In this document: piece by piece, positions 17,329 through 27,572 of the stretch
Position numbering within the stretch: position 1 is the stretch's first letter
Layout of the letters: each line of letters begins with the position of its first letter
Origin: CAWATZ01 sp963784995
Lineage (GTDB): Bacteria > Planctomycetota > Planctomycetia > Gemmatales > Gemmataceae
Length of the DNA stretch: 64,000 nucleotides
Reading direction: 5' to 3'
Assembly (NCBI GenBank): GCA_963784995.1
Contig: CAWATZ010000012.1
Coordinates: 372,001-436,000 of the forward strand
Translations under genes and position numbers: made by a program
Notes under the pieces: generated by a model
What the model saw: the letters and a program-made list of their open reading frames with translations, nothing else
The model's database searches: none
What the model was told of the DNA's origin: nothing

Positions 17329-18264
17329 ATGCACGTGAATCCTCCCGCACCCCTGGCCTGGAGCAACGGCCGGCTTGTCCCGCAAGCCGAGGCCGGACTG
17401 CCGCTGCACGACGCCGGCCTGGTCCTGGGCGCCACGGTCACCGACCTGGTCCGCACCTTCCGCCACCGGCTGTTCCGCTGGCCCGATCACCTGCGCCGCT
17501 TTCGGGAAAGTTGCCGGCTGGCCTGCGTTCCTCTGCCGGCCTCCGACGCCGACCTGACGCTCCGGGCCGAGCAGCTTGTCGAACACAATGCTTCCCTCTT
17601 GAAAGCCGAGCAAGACCTGGCCCTGGTGCTGCTCGCCACGCCCGGACCGATCGGCTGGTATCTGGGGCAAGCGGGAGGACCCGGCGAGGGTGAACCGACC
17701 CTGATCCTGCACACCTTCCCCTTGCCCTTTGCTCGTTACGCCCGCCTCTTCCGGGAAGGGGCCCGCTTGTTCGTCCCTTCCGTTCGGCAGGTCCCTGCCG
17801 ACTGCGTCGATCCGCGGATCAAGCAGCGGAGCCGGCTGCACTGGTGGCTGGCGGAACGCGAGACGCAGCAGATGGCACCGGGGAGCAGCGCCCTGCTCCT
17901 CGATCAGGCGGGCCTGGTCACGGAAACGGCCGCGGCCAACTTGCTCGTGGTCCGTTCCGGAGTGGTGCTGTCGCCGCCGCGAACCGCAGTCCTGGGGGGG
18001 ATCAGCCTGCAAGTGACGGAAGAGCTGTGTGGCTGGCTCGGAATCCCGTTTGCGGAACAGCAATTGCGCCTCGAAGATTGCCTCACGGCCGACGAGGCGT
18101 GGCTCTGCAGTACCCCCTACGGTGTTGCCGGGGTCCGGCAGATCAACGAGACCGTGCTGCCCTGGCCGGGGCCGCTGCTGCCGAAGCTGCGCCGGGCCTG
18201 GGACGAGCTGGTGGGGCTGAACGTCGCGGAGCAGATGGAGCGCGGCGGCACGCCTCCAAGGTGA
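17329..18264 (+). CDS. Class IV PLP aminotransferase/lyase
   Basis: A 311-aa fold-type IV enzyme of the branched-chain aminotransferase, D-amino-acid aminotransferase and aminodeoxychorismate lyase family. Supporting features are LPLHDAGLVLGATVTDLVRTF, the Lys-bearing segment DPRIKQRSRLHWWLAERE, LVTETAAANLLVV and AVLGGISLQVTEEL. The Lys in DPRIK is the expected PLP Schiff-base residue. I cannot tell IlvE from PabC or a D-amino-acid enzyme from sequence alone. ATG at 17329 begins right where family N-termini do, though its ribosome site is weak. No biosynthetic neighbour helps decide. Confidence 0.8.
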   Translation: MHVNPPAPLAWSNGRLVPQAEAGLPLHDAGLVLGATVTDLVRTFRHRLFRWPDHLRRFRESCRLACVPLPASDADLTLRAEQLVEHNASLLKAEQDLALVLLATPGPIGWYLGQAGGPGEGEPTLILHTFPLPFARYARLFREGARLFVPSVRQVPADCVDPRIKQRSRLHWWLAERETQQMAPGSSALLLDQAGLVTETAAANLLVVRSGVVLSPPRTAVLGGISLQVTEELCGWLGIPFAEQQLRLEDCLTADEAWLCSTPYGVAGVRQINETVLPWPGPLLPKLRRAWDELVGLNVAEQMERGGTPPR

Positions 18265-18439
18265 TCCCGGTGGGGCTGGTCGCCAATCTTGCCCAATCGC
18301 TAAACTTTCACTATTGGGAACCTTCACAGGCACCTGGACTTGAGGGCCCACGTTGCCTATCTTTTCAGTTTCCGGAATTGCCAGCAGCACTCCTCGGGGT
18401 CGCCTGGCGAGATGCGTTCAACAAAGGGAGTGGAACTGT

Positions 18440-21025
<2,586 letters not shown>

Positions 21026-21028
<3 letters not shown>

Positions 21029-21130
21029 GACGGACTTTCTCACGTCCTGTTTCGCAGTGACGTGGAGCCGGGCAGCCAGAGCAGGGGAGCGAGTTGAGAA
21101 GCTTGCTCCCCTGCTCCGCTGCCTGGCTCC
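21026..21130 (+). repeat. Hairpin repeat starting TGAGACGG, copy 1
   Basis: Begins TGAGACGGACTTTCTCACGT and ends with a long imperfect hairpin (arms 21064-21093 and 21102-21130). A second copy with the same order of parts is at 24559-24665. The first three bases are the stop codon of hppA. The hairpin would also serve as terminator. Confidence 0.8.
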
Positions 21131-21252
21131 GCATTGCGGCGAACAGTGCGTATGTTTCCTATCTTTTGCAATTTACCATTGTCAAGCCACCGGACGCCGG
21201 ATACATTTGTCAGAAGGGTTCTTTCCAGCGCATCCCATTTTCTGGTGGCCCA

Positions 21253-21621
21253 ATGCAAAATCGATTTGATGAACTGACCAGGATCCTGGCCGGGTCCGTG
21301 CCGCGTCGCGAAGCCCTGAAACGTCTGGGCGGTCTGGTGGCGGGAGCATTCCTGGGCCTGTTTGGCCTGGGCGGCAAGGCGCAGGGGCAAGGACCGACGG
21401 GTGCACAGCTGGTGGTCTATTGCACCAACCTTTGCAACCTCCCCTGTCCCTACCTGACTCTGCGGCGTTTCTGTTACAACCCCTGCATCGCCAATGGCGG
21501 CGTGGGAATGATCTGTGCCGCTTGCACGTTCTGTGCCTGCGCTGGTGTTGGCCAACCGTGCAGCCAGGCGGTGCCTTGCTGCCCGGGCCTCTTTTGTGAC
21601 GGTTTCTGCTTCGCCCCGTGA
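21253..21621 (+). CDS. Exported cysteine-rich protein, Tat-like signal
   Basis: A 122-aa protein: MQNRFDELTRILAGSVPRRE, then ALKRLGGLVAGAFLGLFGLGG, a twin-Arg leader of the type often seen before small Cys-rich proteins. The mature part has about 17 Cys residues in pairs and clusters (CTNLCNLPC, CAACTFCACAG, CCPGLFCDGFC) and few charged residues. Disulfides or metal binding are likely. The start at 21253 is chosen for its leader; the longer frame reads upstream repeat DNA. It faces a tandem thioredoxin-like gene only 15 bases away; a link to disulfide handling is tempting but unproven, since the genes are convergent. Confidence 0.65.
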   Translation: MQNRFDELTRILAGSVPRREALKRLGGLVAGAFLGLFGLGGKAQGQGPTGAQLVVYCTNLCNLPCPYLTLRRFCYNPCIANGGVGMICAACTFCACAGVGQPCSQAVPCCPGLFCDGFCFAP

Positions 21622-21636
21622 GCCGCATGCCGGCAC

Positions 21637-22728
21637 TCATGCGGTTGGGGCCCCGGCTGCCAGGGCCAGGATGGCATCGACCCCCTGGGCGGCCTCCTGG
21701 GCGATCACGCCTTGCTCATCGATCAGGTAGCCGATCGGTGTGGCAAACAGAGCGTATTCCCTGGAGACCTCCCAGTTTTTCTGGAGGACCACCGGGAAGG
21801 TCAGTCCGAGTTCCTTGATCTTGGCCCGGTTGGTCTCGGGGTCCCGGCGGCTGACCAGCACCACGGCGATGGCCCCGCGGCGGTGCAGCTCCTCCAGCTG
21901 GGGGGCCAGCAGCATGCAGGGCCCGCACTCCGGATCGGAAAAGACCAGCAGCACCTTCCGGTCGCGATAGTCGGACAGGGACAGCTCGCCGCCATCCACC
22001 CGCGGCAGGCGGAAATCGGGAGCGGGGGTGCCAGCCGGGAGGCCATCGCGCTTCAGCCGGCTGTATTGCAGTCCCTTGTTGGCCTTGCCGCAAGAGGGAC
22101 AGCCTTTCTTGCGCGCCTGGCCGTTCGTTTTCCGGGTCGCGGCGGGCTCGGCCAGGGCCAGCGTCGCTGGACCGCCCACGGCCATGCCCTCCGCAATCGT
22201 TCCGTTGGCGGCAATCAGGTAGCTGACGGGGGTGCCGCTGGCCTTGTAGAGGTTGGCCACTTCCATTGTCTTCTGAATCCAGACCCGGCAGCCGACCTTG
22301 TGTTCCGCAAGCAGCTTGCGATTGTCCGCCACCGAACCGGTGGTGACGATCAGCGGCACTGGCTGGTCTTCGCCGCCCTCGGGAGGCAACCCGGCCAGGG
22401 CTGGGGCCAGCTCCTTGCAAAAGCCGCAACCCGGGTTAAAGAAGACCACCAGAACGCTCCGTCCCTTCAGCTCCGCCAGCGAGTGGGGCTGGCCGTCCAG
22501 ATCGGGCAGTTCGATGGCCGGAGCTTCCGTGCCTGGCTTCAGCCCCTCGGGCATTGCCGGCTGCTGGTCGGATGCCGGTCCCAACACCTGGGCCAGGACC
22601 TCCTCGATGGCATCCAGCCGGACCAGGATGCGTCCGTTCTGCTGCAATAATTGCCAGCCCAGCCAGCAGGCGAACAGCAGCAGCAGCCAGGGCAGCACCA
22701 TCCCGAACAGGACCTGCGACCAGTGCAT
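21637..22728 (-). CDS. Membrane-anchored double thioredoxin-like (TlpA/MauD-type) protein
   Basis: A 363-aa protein. An N-terminal anchor (VLFGMVLPWLLLLFACWLGW) is followed by two TlpA-like thioredoxin domains. Domain 1 (residues ~65-190) has VLVVFFNPGCGFCKELAPAL; domain 2 (~230-360) has VLLVFSDPECGPCMLLAPQL. Both keep a CxxC pair and the cis-Pro segment (GTPVSYLI, ATPIGYLI). Between them is a further CPSC pair. The N-terminus resembles MauD, which helps cysteine-rich periplasmic proteins fold. ATG at 22728 follows GAAGGGAG at seven bases. Periplasmic thiol-disulfide exchange is well supported; the client is unknown. Confidence 0.85.
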   Translation of the reverse strand: MHWSQVLFGMVLPWLLLLFACWLGWQLLQQNGRILVRLDAIEEVLAQVLGPASDQQPAMPEGLKPGTEAPAIELPDLDGQPHSLAELKGRSVLVVFFNPGCGFCKELAPALAGLPPEGGEDQPVPLIVTTGSVADNRKLLAEHKVGCRVWIQKTMEVANLYKASGTPVSYLIAANGTIAEGMAVGGPATLALAEPAATRKTNGQARKKGCPSCGKANKGLQYSRLKRDGLPAGTPAPDFRLPRVDGGELSLSDYRDRKVLLVFSDPECGPCMLLAPQLEELHRRGAIAVVLVSRRDPETNRAKIKELGLTFPVVLQKNWEVSREYALFATPIGYLIDEQGVIAQEAAQGVDAILALAAGAPTA

Positions 22729-23068
22729 CTCGTTCTCCCTTCAAGGCCCCTCCAAACATCCAGGCATCATACCGCCCGCACGGGCAGACCACCAACTGCG
22801 TTCGACCCGAAAAACCGGCGAACCTCTACCAGCCGTTCCAACTGTGCCGGTGCTGCTCGCGGAAGCGGTTGATCCCGAGTAACCGGTTCCACGGCGTTCC
22901 ACCCAGCCATTCTCCTCGTTGCGGAGCAGGAGCAGGAGACTTGAATTCCGTCAATGACCGATGATGGCAACGTGTCACAGTTGCACAGGGGTCGGATCCA
23001 AGCTCCCCTGCGCTACCTTCCGGCCAACCCGCAAGCGGGCCTTCCGGACGCCCGCGCTCAGAAAATGG
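22729..23068. other. Divergent intergenic stretch, 340 bases
   Basis: Separates the double-thioredoxin gene and the BBP7 barrel gene, so it must hold both promoters, but I see no convincing sigma-70 pair. It contains a short hairpin (CCCGCAAGCGGG near 23028) and no credible gene. Confidence 0.4.
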
Positions 23069-24394
23069 ATGAAACCAATGAGAAAAGGAATTCTTGGTGG
23101 TCTGGGCACGTTCTTTCTGCTCCCACTGTTCGCGGCCGGGGAGACCCCGGTCACGCCACCTGATCCCGTTCCGGTCCAGGTTCCCGTGAAAGCTGGTCCG
23201 ACCGAGTCCCCCAACGGCGATGGCAGCTGGGCCGACAGCACCTGGTCGGATGGCCAGAACTGGTCGGACTCCTTGAACCAGAGCAATCAGGGTGGGCAAC
23301 CAACGGTCTGGGCGAGTGCCGAGTACCTGATGTGGTGGACCAAGAACATCCCGGTCAACGCGCCGCTGCTGACCGAATCCACCGCGCCGCTGAATGTCGG
23401 TGAGGGCCTGGTTGGTGCGCCCAACACGGTCATCGCCCTGGGTGGCCAGCCTTACTCGCTGCAGCAACGCTCCGGTGCCCGCTTCACCCTGGGGGCCTTC
23501 TTGAGTCCCAGCGGCACGTGGGGGATGGAGGGCATCTACCTGTTCATCGCCCCCAGTTCCAGCAACCACCTGGTTGGCTCCGACGGCTCCCCGGGCAGCA
23601 ACGGTCTGTACGTACCCTACACCAGCGTGGTGCCGGGTGGGAATGGTTTCGTTGCCACGCCGACCGCTTACCCCGTCGCTGGTCCGGGATTCGTGGGCGG
23701 CGCCTTCCTGAACCTGAGCAACCAGTTACAGAGCGGTGAGTGCAATACCCTGATGCGGATCGTCAACACGCCGGCCCTCAGCTTGACCGGCCTGCTCGGC
23801 TGTCGCTGCATCTACTTCAATGAAACCATGACCTTTGGCCAGGGCAGCCAGGGTTTAGCAGGCTCCGGGCTGGACGGCACTTACGTCTCCTCCGTGGATC
23901 GCTTTGCCGCTTCCAACACGTTCTACGGTTGCAACGTCGGCATGCGGGGCGAGGTGAGGTTGGCCGGCCTGTTCTTCAACGCCACAGCCAAGTGCGCCCT
24001 GGGAGCCATGGACCAGGCGGTCAACGTCAGCGGCGCTACCGTCAACATTCTCCCGGGGGCGCCGACCATCGCGGAACAGGCGGGTTTCTTCGCTCTGAAC
24101 AGCAACAGCGGCAAACATACCCAGACCGGCTTTGGCGTGATTCCGGAGCTGAACTGTAACCTCGGTTACCAGTTCAGCTCGAACCTCCGGGCTTACGTCG
24201 GCTACACGTTCCTGTACCTGGACAACGTGGCCCGGCCCGGGATCAACGTGGACCCAACCGTCAACGTCGTTCAGGCCCCGGTGCTGTTCGGCAGCGGCGC
24301 CAATGCAGCCGCCCCGCCCGTGCCCCATTTCACGCTCAACCGGACCGATTTCTGGGCCCAGGGCATCAACTTCGGTCTGCAGATCGGCTTCTGA
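23069..24394 (+). CDS. BBP7-family outer-membrane beta-barrel protein
   Basis: A 441-aa exported protein with the planctomycete BBP7 pattern: VWASAEYLMWWTKN at the start of the barrel, alternating strands in between, and LNRTDFWAQGINFGLQIGF at the end, with a terminal Phe as expected for barrel insertion. The leader is MRKGILGGLGTFFLLPLFAA; the start is ATG at 23069 or 23078 (both have weak ribosome sites). An Asn/Ser/Trp-rich linker (GSWADSTWSDGQNWSDSLNQ) precedes the barrel. The role is unknown; a porin or surface protein is likely. A hairpin at 24420-24465 follows. Confidence 0.85.
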   Translation: MKPMRKGILGGLGTFFLLPLFAAGETPVTPPDPVPVQVPVKAGPTESPNGDGSWADSTWSDGQNWSDSLNQSNQGGQPTVWASAEYLMWWTKNIPVNAPLLTESTAPLNVGEGLVGAPNTVIALGGQPYSLQQRSGARFTLGAFLSPSGTWGMEGIYLFIAPSSSNHLVGSDGSPGSNGLYVPYTSVVPGGNGFVATPTAYPVAGPGFVGGAFLNLSNQLQSGECNTLMRIVNTPALSLTGLLGCRCIYFNETMTFGQGSQGLAGSGLDGTYVSSVDRFAASNTFYGCNVGMRGEVRLAGLFFNATAKCALGAMDQAVNVSGATVNILPGAPTIAEQAGFFALNSNSGKHTQTGFGVIPELNCNLGYQFSSNLRAYVGYTFLYLDNVARPGINVDPTVNVVQAPVLFGSGANAAAPPVPHFTLNRTDFWAQGINFGLQIGF

Positions 24395-24419
24395 GTCCCT
24401 GATCGCGCTCCGCTGCAAT

Positions 24420-24465
24420 GCTCCGAGCCCGTCCGGCCACTTTCAGGCCGCGACGGGCTCGGAGC
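24420..24465 (+). terminator. Hairpin downstream of the BBP7 gene
   Basis: GCTCCGAGCCCGTC pairs perfectly with GACGGGCTCGGAGC across an 18-base loop and is followed by CTTTGC. It starts 25 bases after the stop. The short T run makes intrinsic termination plausible but not certain. Confidence 0.6.
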
Positions 24466-24558
24466 TTTGCAACTCGTCCGGGATGCTCCGGAGGGTTCGG
24501 CTGAGATTCCTTCCGCCCCGATGCCTTTGCGTCTCGAACTCGTAGCGTAACGTGGCAC

Positions 24559-24665
24559 TGAGACGGTCTTTCTCACGTCCGGTTTCGCACTGACGCGGCG
24601 CCGGACAGCAGAGCAGCGGAGCCAGCTGGGATGCTGGCTCCGCTGCTCTGCTGTCCGGCGCCGCG
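24559..24665 (+). repeat. Hairpin repeat starting TGAGACGG, copy 2
   Basis: Begins TGAGACGGTCTTTCTCACGT like copy 1 at 21026, and ends in a perfect 33-bp inverted repeat (24594-24626 and 24633-24665, 6-base loop). It stands upstream of the WD40 gene, and no gene reads into it here. Confidence 0.9.
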
Positions 24666-24756
24666 TTTTCTCTGAGAGCGTTCGGAAAGGACAGAGGTAA
24701 ACCGGCCTTTCCAGGCCGCACGCGGGAATTGAATGGTTGGCTCTCGGCGCGCCGGC

Positions 24757-24762
24757 TATACT
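24757..24762 (+). promoter_or_regulatory. Possible -10 box of the WD40 gene
   Basis: TATACT stands 38 bases before the start codon, in a locally AT-richer stretch. No good -35 box lies at the usual distance (TGGTTG at 24734-24739 is the best with a 17-base gap), so this is weak. Confidence 0.25.
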
Positions 24763-24799
24763 GAAGACTGAAGCACGACCTGTTCCGCGAGGATTGTCG

Positions 24800-27485
24800 A
24801 TGACGCCGACAAACCAACCCACCCCGGAATCCCCGTCGCTGGCTGCAACGGAGCGGATCGACGTGGTCTGCGTCCTGTTCGAGGAGAACTGGCAGGCAGG
24901 CCAGAGGCCGAAGCCGGAGGAGTTCCTGGAAGACGTGCCGGCCGACGAGCAGGAAGCGCTGCTGCGGGCGCTGCTGCGGCTGGACGTCCACTACCGCCGA
25001 CTTCTGGGCGAGACCCCGACTGCCGCGGAGTACGAACCGCGCTTCCCCGGTCGGGAGGAGCTGATCCGCTCCCTGTTGTCCCCAGCGCCCGTCCCCAGGG
25101 GGAGCGAGGAGCTGGTGACGGGTCCCTACGTACCGGCCATTTCCCGGCCGGTCGAGATCAAGGCGGCCTGGCCGGCAAGGCCGCAACCACAGCCGCGGAA
25201 ACAAGGAGTGATCGCCGAGGTTTTGGCCGGCTCCCACGTCGCGATGGAGGAGCGGCTTCGGACAGCCGAGCAGGACCAGCAGTCTGAACGCCGGCGTCGG
25301 CGCCGGACCCAGTTCGTGCTGGCCGCGGTCGTGCTGGGGGGGCTGGTGGGAAGTGGGCTGTTCACCTTGCTTCTGGCCAGGGAACGGGATCGAGCCGTCC
25401 AGGCCGAAGGGATGGCCGAAGAAGAGCGGCAGCAGGCAGCCAGGGACAAGGAAGCTGCCGAGCAAGCTCAGAAGCTGGCCGCCGCCGAACGCCGAAAAGC
25501 GAGTGTGCAGCAACAGCAAGCAGAAGAGGCGATCCGATTGGTCGAACAACAGCAGGATCGGGCGGAATGGCAAACCTACGTGTGGCAGATCCGACTGGCC
25601 CAGCTGGAGTGGCAGTACGGCGATGCCTCTGTGGCGTGGCAGTACCTGGAGTCGTGTCCGGGTAGCCTGCGCGGCTGGGAACACAACTATCTTTATACTC
25701 TATTTACCAAGAACCAACTCACCTTGAAAGGGCACACAGGCGCGATCGAATCCGTGGCGGTCAGCCCCGATGGCAAACGCATCGTCAGCGGCAGCCATGA
25801 CAACACGCTGAAGGTCTGGGATGCGGACACGGGCAGCGAAGCCTTCACCCTCCAGGGACACACAGACGGGGTCCATTCCGTGGCGTACAGCCCCGATGGC
25901 AAACGCATCGCCAGCGCCAGTTCGGACAGAACGGTAAAGGTCTGGAACGCGGCGACGGGCGAAGAGATTCAAACCCTCCGCGGTCACACTCATTGGGCCA
26001 ACGCGGTCTGTTTCAGCCCGGACAGCAAGCAGATTGCCAGCGTGGGCGAGGATCGAACGGTACGGGTGTGGGACATCGACAACGGCCGGGAAATCCTGAC
26101 GCTTCCCGGACACACAGCCTGGTTGCGAGGCGTGTGCTTTAGCCCGGACGGCAAGCGAATCGCCAGTGCCGGCGGAGACCAAACGATCAAGGTCTGGAAC
26201 GCGGTCAGCGGCCGAGAATTGCATACTCTGAAAGGGCATACTGTATGGGTCTGGTCCGTCTGTTTCGCACCCGATGGCAGCCGATTGGTCAGCGCTGGTG
26301 GCGACAGGACGATCCGGGTATGGGACGTGGCGAGCGGCGCCGAGATGCTGAAGCTTGCCGGACACACCGAAGGGGTTCTGGGAGTGGGTTTCAGCGCGGA
26401 TGGCAAACGCATCGTCAGCAGCAGCTGGGACAAAACGGTGAAGGTCTGGGATGCCCGGACGGGCAGCGAAGTCTGCACCCTCAAGGGCCACAAAGGCGGC
26501 GTCTATTCCGTGGCGTCCAGTCCCGATGGCAAACGCATCGTCTCCGGCAGCGCGGACAGGACCGTGAAGGTCTGGGATACCGACAAGAAGAGCGAGGCCT
26601 TGACCCTCAAAGGCCACAAAAGTGGGGTCTATTCCGTGGCGTACAGTCCCGATGGCAAACGCATCGTCTCCGGCGGCGCGGACAGGACCATGAAGGTCTG
26701 GGATACCGACAGGAAGAGCGAGGCCTTGACCCTCAAGGGACACACAGGTGGGGTCTATTCCGTGGCGTCCAGTCCGGATGGCGAACGCATCGTCTCCGGC
26801 AGCGCGGACAAGACCGTGAAGGTCTGGGATGCCGAGACGGACAGCGAAGTCCTGACGCTCAAGGGGCACACAGGCGGGGTCACTTCCGTGGCCGTCAGCC
26901 CCGATGGCAAACGCATCGTCTCCGGCAGCGCGGACAGGACCGTGAAGGTCTGGAATGCCGAGTCCGGCAGCGAAGTCTTGACCCTCCAGGGGCACACAGG
27001 CGGGGTCACTTCCGTGGCCGTCAGCCCCGATGGCAAACACATTGTCTCCGGCAGCGCGGACAGGACCGTGAAGGTCTGGAATGCCGAGACGGGTCGAGTA
27101 ATCCTGACCCTTCAGGGCCACAAAAGCGGCATCGCTTCCGTGGCCGTCAGCCCCAATGGCAAACGCATCGTCTCCGGCAGCGCGGACAGGACCGTGAAGG
27201 TCTGGGATGCCGAAACGGGCAGCGGAACCTTGACCATCCAGGGGTTCGCAAGCGGCATCGCATCCGTGGCGTACAGCCCCGATGGCAAACGCATCGTCAG
27301 CGGCAGCCAGGACGGCGCGATCAAGGTCCTGGATGTGAGGCGCGGCCCTGAAACCTTGACCCTCAAGGCGCGACACGGGCCCGGTCACTTTCGCGGCGTT
27401 CAGCCCCGACGGCAAACGCATCGTCAGCGCCAGCCAGGACGGCACGGTGAAAGTCTGGGAAGCCGACAAGGAAGCGAAACCTTGA
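24800..27485 (+). CDS. Membrane-anchored 14-repeat WD40 protein lacking a kinase domain (one frameshift)
   Basis: Residues 10-105 match the N-terminal domain of the kinase gene that follows (EENWQAGQRPKPEEFLEDVP, FPGREELIRSLL). A basic stretch (ERRRRRRTQ), one membrane helix (FVLAAVVLGGLVGSGLFTLL) and a coiled coil rich in Glu/Gln/Ala come next, then WD40 repeats of 42 residues. Thirteen are read directly; the fourteenth (PVTFAAFSPDGKRIVSASQD then VKVWEADKEAKP) appears only after a one-base shift near 27370, ending at 27485. Fourteen repeats would fill two seven-bladed propellers. Repeats 7-12 are nearly identical in DNA, so they arose recently. Without the frame correction the frame runs on to 27691 as nonsense. 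ATG at 24800 follows GAGGA. Likely a cytoplasmic or periplasmic scaffold. Confidence 0.8.
26490..27240 (+). repeat. Tandem 126-bp repeats coding near-identical WD40 units
   Basis: Six consecutive units (repeats 7-12) share long identical DNA stretches such as GGCAAACGCATCGTCTCCGG and GACAGGACCGTGAAGGTCTG. Units 1-6 and 13-14 are more diverged. This fits recent unequal recombination, and such a block may also confuse assembly. Confidence 0.85.
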
Positions 27486-27572
27486 TCCTGACGGCGCCCA
27501 CGTCCTTTTTCCGCAACCAGGGGAAGAGTAACCGGAAGTCACGCTACCAGCGGATCTCAAGGAGAAGCGTCC

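Noticed and set aside
25730..27480. Direct repeats as a CRISPR array
   Set aside because: Units are 126 bases long, coding, with no spacers; they encode WD40 repeats.
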